Source: GWF2-43-63 sp964559205
Lineage (GTDB): Bacteria > Bacteroidota > Bacteroidia > Bacteroidales > DTU049
Assembly (NCBI GenBank): GCA_964559205.1
Contig: CAZLHV010000116.1
Span: 1 to 10,252 of the forward strand
Reading direction: 5' to 3'
DNA length: 10,252 nt
In this document: positions 1 to 5,666 of the stretch, piece by piece
Layout: each line of letters starts with the position of its first letter
Numbering within the stretch: position 1 is the stretch's first letter
Notes under the pieces: generated by a model
Databases searched by the model: none
The model's input: only the letters and a program-made list of their open reading frames with translations
What the model was told of the DNA's origin: nothing
Position numbers and translations under genes: made by a program

Positions 1-85
1 TTGAAGATTGAGCCATTGACATGATCCTGGCTTCACAAAGAACACAACGAAGGGCACCAAGACCACCACGTTGCTTTCAATCATG

Positions 86-202
86 AACAAAAGCCGTTTA
101 CATCCATTCACAACAGCGTTGTGAATCATCAATGGCCGTATTCTAAAATTTGCAAGCTCGCATGCAAATTTTAGAATACGGCCATTGATAACGGCTTTTG
201 TT
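86..202. repeat. Three-way-junction palindrome (core of the element)
   Basis: An outer stem pairs AACAAAAGCCGTT (86-98) with AACGGCTTTTGTT (190-202), 13 perfect base pairs. It encloses two hairpins: ATTCACAAC/GTTGTGAAT at 106-114 and 118-126 (9 perfect pairs, loop AGC), and a perfect 27-bp stem at 128-154 and 163-189 with an 8-base loop. The hairpins are separated by a single base (127), and the second abuts the outer stem at 189/190. The fold is a three-way junction in RNA or extruded single-stranded DNA. No poly-T tract follows on either strand, so it is not a standard Rho-independent terminator, though it could protect the 3' end of the FG-GAP transcript. Confidence 0.8.
128..189. repeat. 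Perfect 27-bp inverted repeat
   Basis: The left arm (128-154) begins ATCAATGGCCGTATTC and the right arm (163-189) is its exact reverse complement over 27 bases. The loop is AGCTCGCA (155-162), inside which GC could still pair with GC. A perfect stem of this length is rare in ordinary intergenic DNA and suggests either a recently inserted element or selection on structure. Confidence 0.9.
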
Positions 203-355
203 ATAGTCTTTCTCTTCGTGTGCTTCGTGCTATACTTGGAGTACTTCGTGCAACCAGTAGAAAACACAGTCATATTTAAGTCCCCTCTGCGAAAAAAACA
301 CTGTTCAAATGTGAATTGATCGCGAAAAGATATTTAATCAAACACAAAAAAGAGA

Positions 356-2749
356 CTAATCAATCACCAAACGGGCGGTGTTGATGGTCGTTTCGTTCGA
401 CACAGTCACAAAATAGACACCAGCAGGGAAAGCAGTCAGATCGACTTCGAATTTTGCATCCTGCACGTTGGCATAGCTGGCAATGGTTTTACCAAAAGCA
501 TCGCTGATAAGAATGTTGAAATTCTGAGCGTTTTCGATGCTGAAAATGCCTGTTGAAGGATTGGGATACATTGATATTCCCAAGTCTGACAAATCATCGA
601 TGGCGTTGAAAACATTCACCGTAACATCAACGGTGCAGGTGGCAGTATTTCCATCCACATCAGTCACTGTCCAGGTGATGGTTTCGGTTCCGGCAGGAAA
701 ATCGACACCCGCCAGACTTGCATTGCTATTGAAATCGTTGAGCACACTCTCGATGTTGCAGTTGTCAGAAGCTGAAATGGGGTCTAAGCTGGTTCCTGAA
801 ACGGTGTAATTGTTTTGGAACTGCAGCAGATTGTACGTAAAATTGGCAGGGCACGTGATGACCGGTGCAAGCGTATCAGTGTAATTATACTTATATATGG
901 GTGTTTGATAACCACCGACAAACAAGTCGGGTCCGCAGCCACCATCGATGTTTGCAAATCTGGGTATTGCCAGGAATCCGTTGTCGATATCAGCACCTTC
1001 AACCTGAAGGTTTGGAGCGCTGTTGAAAACACCTGAGCCATTGTTCAGATAAACTTTTACAGCACCTAAGTATTCACCAACCAACATGTCTAAATCGCCA
1101 TCCAGATCGATGTCAAAAACATATGGAGCAGCAAGATCACCCACATCGACTGTGATACCATCGGCAACAAACAAAGGGGTGGCTGCCGCTGCAAACACGC
1201 CGGAACCGTCGTTCACAAACACAGAAATATTTCCTGGCGAGTTTCCTACATACAAATCGAGGTCGCCATCATTGTCAAGATCAGCGAACTCAGGAAGTGC
1301 AAAATTACCGACATCGATGTCACTGGCATCTGCCTGAACATTAACACCTGCAGAAAACACACCTCCACCCATATTCGTATAATTGACAATGTATCCTGCA
1401 TCGTTTCCGACAAATAAATCCATATCATTATCCCCGTCGATATCGGCAAAAACAGGAGTCACAAAAGATCCGGCATCCAGTACAACACCTGCAGCGATTA
1501 CATTTGGACCTAAAACGAGGTTTCCATTACTACTGTTTGAAATAACTGAAATAGTGCCATAGTAAGTGCCGACAAAGATATCGAGATCACCATCCCCATC
1601 AATATCAGCGAAAGAGGGAGCATTAAACATACCGAAGGAAAATTGTCCGCCACGAACCACTAAATTACCATCGTTGGTTAATGTTCCTGAACCGGCGTTT
1701 GAGAAAACAACAATTTGGCCATCATAATTGCCACTGATTAAATCGACGAATCCGTCATCATTGATATCAGCAAATGCGGGGGAAGAATATGTCCCAATAT
1801 CAATGAAAGAGGCATCAGCCTGTACATCAGGTCCTGCCGTAAAGACCCCACTTCCATTGTTTGAGAAGTAATGAATATACCCTGAGTTTACACCCAAATA
1901 TAAATCCAGATCCCCATCATTGTCCAAATCGTAAAAAGTGGGTTGAGAAAGAGTTCCTGCACTAATATCAACACCTCCAGCCTGAAGATTGCCTGAGGCA
2001 GTAAAAACGCCACTGCCATTGTTTATAAACACCTTGACAAGTCCGGTACTCTCGCCAACGTACAAATCAAGATCACCGTCTTCATCTACATCGGCAAACT
2101 CCGGAAAAGAGAACATTCCAACATCAATTGTTGATCCGTCGGCTAACAGATCAGGTGCAGAAGTAAATACTCCGTTGCCATCGTTCATTGCAACATTTAT
2201 GGTTCCAGAATACGAGCCTGTATACAAATCCAGATCGCCATCCTCATCAACATCCGCAAGCGTTGGGGATGGCAATAAGCCTATTGACAAAGATGCCCCA
2301 TCAACGACTATTGATCCTTCATTCATAAATTCACCATTTCCATTGTTACGAATCATGGTGGTTGTTCCAAAATATTCACCGACAACAATGTCCGTATTAC
2401 CATCTCCATCAACATCGCCGGTTGAAATATTAGAAAGAAGCCCCATTGAAAAAGGTGCTATGTTTTGATGAGACAAAGGGCCGTCGGGGTGATACACCTG
2501 AGCATTCAATTGTGTACTCATCAGCATCAAGGCAATGGCACTTCCGGCAATCTTAATACCAACGCGGCTTTGCATTCTCGAAAGCCGGTTGAAAAGGCTT
2601 TGAATTTTTCGTTGCAAATGACTTACCTCGGTGTGTGAGGCTTCTTCGGAAGCTTTCAATACCTCAAATCGCCTGAAGGCTCGGAAATACTTTCTCAGCA
2701 ACTTGTTCCAGAGTATGGCATCACGAAATGAAAGAACGGGTTTTTTCAT
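356..2749 (-). CDS. Secreted FG-GAP/VCBS-repeat protein with HYR-like domain and T9SS sorting domain
   Basis: A 797-residue protein, probably exported by Sec and then carried across the outer membrane by the type IX system. Residues 1-58 are a charged extension. A signal peptide follows (about 59-84: n-region MQSRVGIK, hydrophobic IAGSAIALMLMS, then LNAQ). Ten repeats carry a calcium-loop signature of type DxDxDGDxDxxxG, starting at residues 112, 166, 220, 274, 328, 382, 436, 490, 546 and 600; the last, NIDGGCGPDLFVG, is degenerate. An HYR-like Ig-fold domain spans about 625-713 (ITCPANFTY, then TWTVTDVDGN). The T9SS type A sorting domain is about 722-797 (ISMYPNPSTG, then FPAGVYFVTVS). FG-GAP repeats build beta-propellers that bind calcium and often mediate adhesion; the ligand here is unknown. 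The ATG at 2749 gives the extension, and the internal ATG at 2575 would give a conventional signal peptide. Confidence 0.88.
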   Translation of the reverse strand: MKKPVLSFRDAILWNKLLRKYFRAFRRFEVLKASEEASHTEVSHLQRKIQSLFNRLSRMQSRVGIKIAGSAIALMLMSTQLNAQVYHPDGPLSHQNIAPFSMGLLSNISTGDVDGDGNTDIVVGEYFGTTTMIRNNGNGEFMNEGSIVVDGASLSIGLLPSPTLADVDEDGDLDLYTGSYSGTINVAMNDGNGVFTSAPDLLADGSTIDVGMFSFPEFADVDEDGDLDLYVGESTGLVKVFINNGSGVFTASGNLQAGGVDISAGTLSQPTFYDLDNDGDLDLYLGVNSGYIHYFSNNGSGVFTAGPDVQADASFIDIGTYSSPAFADINDDGFVDLISGNYDGQIVVFSNAGSGTLTNDGNLVVRGGQFSFGMFNAPSFADIDGDGDLDIFVGTYYGTISVISNSSNGNLVLGPNVIAAGVVLDAGSFVTPVFADIDGDNDMDLFVGNDAGYIVNYTNMGGGVFSAGVNVQADASDIDVGNFALPEFADLDNDGDLDLYVGNSPGNISVFVNDGSGVFAAAATPLFVADGITVDVGDLAAPYVFDIDLDGDLDMLVGEYLGAVKVYLNNGSGVFNSAPNLQVEGADIDNGFLAIPRFANIDGGCGPDLFVGGYQTPIYKYNYTDTLAPVITCPANFTYNLLQFQNNYTVSGTSLDPISASDNCNIESVLNDFNSNASLAGVDFPAGTETITWTVTDVDGNTATCTVDVTVNVFNAIDDLSDLGISMYPNPSTGIFSIENAQNFNILISDAFGKTIASYANVQDAKFEVDLTAFPAGVYFVTVSNETTINTARLVID
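890..2452 (-). repeat. Ten-unit 54-residue (162-bp) coding repeat array
   Basis: The FG-GAP units are spaced exactly 54 residues apart over the first eight (seven intervals), then 56, then 54. Each unit runs roughly from a hydrophobic strand after a G-x-F/L turn, through PxFADxDxDGDLDLYVG, to a NNGSGVF turn. At DNA level this is a 162-bp period with substantial divergence between units, so it is an old duplication series rather than a recent tandem expansion. Boundaries are approximate. Confidence 0.8.
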
Positions 2750-2769
2750 ATAATCATGGATTTAATCTA

Positions 2770-2777
2770 CAAAAATA
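2770..2777 (-). promoter_or_regulatory. Possible Bacteroidota -7 box (TATTTTTG)
   Basis: Read on the minus strand this is TATTTTTG, matching the Bacteroidota -7 consensus TAnnTTTG, 20 bases upstream of the FG-GAP ATG. No well-spaced TTG (-33) was found, and AT-rich DNA produces such matches by chance. It overlaps the left arm of the inverted repeat beside it. Low confidence. Confidence 0.25.
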
Positions 2778-2804
2778 TCAATTATTTCAACAATTTGATA
2801 TTTT
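2772..2804. promoter_or_regulatory. Inverted repeat between divergent genes, candidate operator
   Basis: AAAATATCAA (2772-2781) and TTGATATTTT (2795-2804) are perfect 10-bp inverted arms around a 13-base spacer, centred at 2788. They lie between the divergent FG-GAP and WG-repeat genes, a typical place for a dimeric regulator's operator. AT-rich context raises the chance of coincidence, and no regulator is encoded in the window. The site is intergenic only if the WG-repeat gene starts at 2873, which I prefer. Confidence 0.35.
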
Positions 2805-2872
2805 CAACAAACCAAATCACCAACTTCTTCAGAAATCATTCCCGGCACGAAGCTTGTGCAAGGCGGCGCCCT

Positions 2873-4978
2873 ATGAAAAAATTCAGATTTGCGCTTGCTG
2901 CAACATGCTGCCTTGTTGCTTTTATCACTTCGTGCCGCGCTCAGAGCGATATTGATGACATTTTCCGCCCACGAATGCCGCAACAGATTGATACCATCTA
3001 CTATCCTTTTTACAACGGCGTACAAATGATCGAAGTCGATCACCTGGCCTATTGGGACCGCAAGATATTTTTTCTGGAACAATCGCAGCCCCGCGCAATG
3101 TCGTATAGCATGCTCGAGCCGCCTCCCCCGCCCAATGAATATTATTTTCGCGACAGCACCGGAACCATCATCAACGCCTTCAACACATTCTGGTCACTCG
3201 AATCGCTAAACGCCTTGTTTAAAGCGGTGCCGCTTGACAAAAAAAGCAATAACGTCATCCATCAGTTCATGCCAACGCATGCAGGGAAAGTTGCCTTTTC
3301 CGGTGGCGTGTGGCCGTACAGTCCGCAACCGATGCACTTTTTCAATGGGTATTATAAAGTATATGATTTCGCAAATGCCGACACCACAAAGAAAACGGAA
3401 ACCTATCTTCGGGGCAATTTCAGTCCATTCGAAAACTGCAAAGTGGGATTGATTGATTCTTTTGGTCAAATTAAAATCCCAATGAAATTTGAAGCATTAT
3501 GGCCCATCAAAAACAACCTGCTTGTGCAGCTCAATGGCAAATGGGGCATCATTGACAAGGAAATGCAAGAAATTATTCCGATGGAATATGATGCATATGT
3601 TTGGGAAAGCCAGGTACTGATATCTTTTGTAAAAAACGGCACAATCAGGAAGCATTACCGCATCGACAAGAACAACTTTAAAAACATTGGCGAATACGAT
3701 GAAATTGTCAATCCGGAATACATACATCAATATCCATTGACCATGGTGAAAAAAAACGGCTTCATTGGCTTCATTGATTCATCGTACACCGAAGTGGTGG
3801 CACCGGTATACGAAATATGCGAAAGCTTCTATGCAGCCGGCCTAAAATTAGCGAGGGTTTTTCGCAACGGAAAATGGGGCTACATCAACAAGCAAGGCAA
3901 AGAAGTGATTCCCTGCCGTTTCGAAGATTCAGAAAATTTTGGAAATGATGGGTATGCACTGGTGCAGTTCAATGGTGAGAGATTTTGCATCGACACCCTT
4001 GGAAACCGCATCGAAGCTTGTGATCATGTTGTGCAATGGCGAAAAACATCCGGGAATGTGGTGAATCGCGGATATGTTTATGGTCTCGTTAACCAGCAGG
4101 GGATGGTGGTTCTGCCGGTTATTTACGATCATGTGTACAAGTTGCAGAACGAATCTTATTATCGCATCAGCCGAAACAAGAAACTGGGCATTGCCGATGA
4201 GCACGGAAATGTGATTCTGCCTTGCGAATATGAAGCCATCGGCCAGTTCTGGAACGATAAAAATATTGCCACACTGCAGAAAGACACCTTGTTTGGTGTT
4301 GCGGATACCAGCTTTAACATCATCATTCCCTGCGAATATCAGCTGATTCAGTTTGATCTGACCGGCAATCTTATTTTCAAAAAGAACGGATTATTTGGAC
4401 TGATGGACATAAAAACCAACATTCTCATCCCTGCAAGGTATCAGCAATTCAACGGATTCAGACAAATCATGTACACCAAAGACCCGAATCCGTATTCAAT
4501 GGTGATGCGCGATTCATTATATGGATACATCAACCAAAAAGGAAAAGAAGTCATTCCATGTAAATACAAACATCTTGGCTACGAAATTCACAACAACCGT
4601 GTTTTCTATCGTGAAAACAACAAATACGGGTTTCTCGACACCACCGGCAAAGTGGTTGTGGCGCCGGTTTACGATCGCGTTTTCGATTTCCATATTGATG
4701 TTACGGCAGTTCAGAAAGGCGAAAAGTGGGCGCTTATCAACAGCAACGGAAAACAAGTCACTGACTTCATCTACGACATGATTGTCGGTCACACATGGTA
4801 TGATCAACAATTTGTGGTGGTGTATCAGAACAAGAAATGCGGCGTGATTGATAAAAAAGGCAACCTTGTTTTACCGATTGAATACGAAGCCATACACGAT
4901 TTCAGCCAGGCCATTGGGCTTAAACCGGAATTTCGGGTGACGAAAAATGGAAGCACCTATTGGGAAAGCACTAAATAA
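2873..4978 (+). CDS. WG-repeat lipoprotein
   Basis: A 701-residue protein of the WG (KWG) repeat family. The start at 2873 is chosen because it opens directly with a lipoprotein signal (MKKFRFALAA, then FITSC), with the lipobox ITSC placing the lipidated cysteine at residue 21. An in-frame ATG at 2756 would put 39 polar residues before that signal. Residues about 22-185 are a region I do not recognise, with a PPPPP stretch near 83-87. From about 189 to the end run some twelve WG-type units, including KVGLID (190), KWGIID (223), KWGYIN (334), KLGIAD (437), LFGLMD (508), LYGYIN (549), KYGFLD (584) and KCGVID (655), typically followed by xGKEVIPCxYE. Such repeats are thought to form extended beta structures, with no known enzymatic role. 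It is probably anchored to the inner or outer membrane. It diverges from the FG-GAP gene and converges on the transposase. Confidence 0.87.
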   Translation: MKKFRFALAATCCLVAFITSCRAQSDIDDIFRPRMPQQIDTIYYPFYNGVQMIEVDHLAYWDRKIFFLEQSQPRAMSYSMLEPPPPPNEYYFRDSTGTIINAFNTFWSLESLNALFKAVPLDKKSNNVIHQFMPTHAGKVAFSGGVWPYSPQPMHFFNGYYKVYDFANADTTKKTETYLRGNFSPFENCKVGLIDSFGQIKIPMKFEALWPIKNNLLVQLNGKWGIIDKEMQEIIPMEYDAYVWESQVLISFVKNGTIRKHYRIDKNNFKNIGEYDEIVNPEYIHQYPLTMVKKNGFIGFIDSSYTEVVAPVYEICESFYAAGLKLARVFRNGKWGYINKQGKEVIPCRFEDSENFGNDGYALVQFNGERFCIDTLGNRIEACDHVVQWRKTSGNVVNRGYVYGLVNQQGMVVLPVIYDHVYKLQNESYYRISRNKKLGIADEHGNVILPCEYEAIGQFWNDKNIATLQKDTLFGVADTSFNIIIPCEYQLIQFDLTGNLIFKKNGLFGLMDIKTNILIPARYQQFNGFRQIMYTKDPNPYSMVMRDSLYGYINQKGKEVIPCKYKHLGYEIHNNRVFYRENNKYGFLDTTGKVVVAPVYDRVFDFHIDVTAVQKGEKWALINSNGKQVTDFIYDMIVGHTWYDQQFVVVYQNKKCGVIDKKGNLVLPIEYEAIHDFSQAIGLKPEFRVTKNGSTYWESTK

Positions 4979-5083
4979 TTTTTGCAATACCATTACAAGA
5001 TTCTGGATGAAATTCCTTCTTGCAATTTTTCACAATGCCACTAAATGCTTTCTATTGAACCATTATAAATCAAAATAATCATC

Positions 5084-5662
5084 CTATTCATGATTGTTCC
5101 GATCCGAATTCCAATTCTGCACGTTTCTGAAAATATATTCTCTGATTTGCATGAATGATTTTTCATTCTGAATAACATGGTCATAGAATCGTGTTTGCCA
5201 TGCAAATTGACTATTTATTTTATGAATTTCGAAAGAACATCGCCCTTTAAACCAACGAATTACACGAGAAACATTTTCATGCATCATGGGATTATTTAAT
5301 CCTGCAAAACCACCATTTGATTGTAGAGATGCGATTAATCGCGTCTCTACGTTGGGTTTATTGTCTGGTTTGTTTATCACAATAATGCCATGAATATGAT
5401 TTGGCATCACAATGAATTCATCTAATAGAACAAAAGGGAAAAAATTGGGTATTTCGCCCCAAAATTTCTTTGCAATTTCTCCCGTGGAATTCAACCTCAT
5501 TTCATTCGGAAAATCAATCCGATTGGTTTCAATAATTTCCCCAAAATAATTCTTTCGTTTCTCTGTGCAAATTGTTATGAAATACGCGCCATTGCGTCCG
5601 TAATCGTGTTCTTGTAATCGGCACGATTCAATGCGATATTTGTTTTGATATTTTGCACACAC
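5084..5662 (-). CDS. REP-associated tyrosine transposase (RAYT, Y1/IS200-like HUH family)
   Basis: A 192-residue HUH single-strand DNA transposase. The N-terminal GAYFITICTEKR is the family's first beta-strand. MPNHIHGIIVI holds the metal-binding HUH pair (H89, H91). RFYDHVIQNEKS and REYIFRNVQNW make up the C-terminal signature, and Y176 is the likely catalytic tyrosine. Length and N-terminus fit an intact RAYT. The start is GTG, because an in-frame TGA lies five codons upstream and no early ATG exists; it sits 4 bases after the ligA stop, suggesting translational coupling. RAYTs are domesticated transposases that cut REP hairpins rather than moving a classical insertion sequence, and I see no flanking IS ends. 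Residues 105-113 (VETRLIASL) are encoded by a palindrome, described separately. It may still be active, but this cannot be judged here. Confidence 0.9.
   Translation of the reverse strand: MCAKYQNKYRIESCRLQEHDYGRNGAYFITICTEKRKNYFGEIIETNRIDFPNEMRLNSTGEIAKKFWGEIPNFFPFVLLDEFIVMPNHIHGIIVINKPDNKPNVETRLIASLQSNGGFAGLNNPMMHENVSRVIRWFKGRCSFEIHKINSQFAWQTRFYDHVIQNEKSFMQIREYIFRNVQNWNSDRNNHE
5323..5350. repeat. In-frame REP-like palindrome inside the RAYT gene
   Basis: The arms GTAGAGATGCGATT (5323-5336) and AATCGCGTCTCTAC (5337-5350) match at 13 of 14 positions, the exception being T5330/G5343, with no loop bases. Both strands begin with GTAG, the 5' tetranucleotide typical of REP elements recognised by RAYT proteins. 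It encodes VETRLIASL exactly from a codon boundary, in the variable segment between the HUH motif and the helical region. From memory, closely similar palindromes and this peptide recur in Bacteroidota and cyanobacterial genomes; I could not check that here. Confidence 0.75.
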
Positions 5663-5666
5663 TGCC

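Larger units (their letters stand above)
34..250. repeat. Palindromic element with inverted CACNAAG/CTTNGTG flanks
   Basis: On the left, CACAAAG (34-40), ACGAAG (47-52) and CACCAAG (55-61) recur about every 10 bases. On the right, the reverse-complement form CTTCGTG occurs at 214-220, 223-229 and 244-250, with a weaker CTTGGA near 235. The two flanks therefore face each other across the three-way-junction palindrome at 86-202, like degenerate terminal inverted repeats. The ends are approximate. This is best read as a non-autonomous palindromic repeat (MITE-like or REP/BIME-like). Being a multi-copy mobile repeat is inference, because only one copy is visible here. Confidence 0.5.
1..355. other. 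Non-coding stretch downstream of the FG-GAP gene
   Basis: I find no convincing coding sequence here on either strand. The centre and most of the left half are taken up by a palindromic element with flanking inverted short repeats (described separately). Bases from about 251 to 355 are AT-rich and featureless apart from short A runs. The minus-strand gene ends at 356 and its transcript would run through this region toward the palindrome. A T run follows that stop codon but has no stem before it, so I do not call an intrinsic terminator. Confidence 0.7.

Noticed and set aside
340..355. Intrinsic terminator just after the FG-GAP stop
   Set aside because: There is a T run on the minus strand but no preceding GC-rich hairpin.
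890..2452. CRISPR-like or recent tandem repeat array
   Set aside because: The periodicity is protein-coding (54-residue units with divergent DNA), without identical repeats or unique spacers.
1989..2468. Plus-strand 159-residue open frame
   Set aside because: It lies fully antisense to the FG-GAP repeats; its SPTYKSRSPSSS-like periodicity is the mirror of the repeated coding units, not an independent protein.
4979..5083. Possible bidirectional terminator between the convergent WG-repeat and RAYT genes
   Set aside because: Only a self-complementary TTGCAA appears twice near T runs; no stem of useful length could be built.
5084..5662. Complete IS200/IS605 insertion sequence
   Set aside because: No tnpB, no subterminal hairpin ends on both sides and no sign that ligA was interrupted; the protein is RAYT-like rather than a mobile IS200 TnpA.
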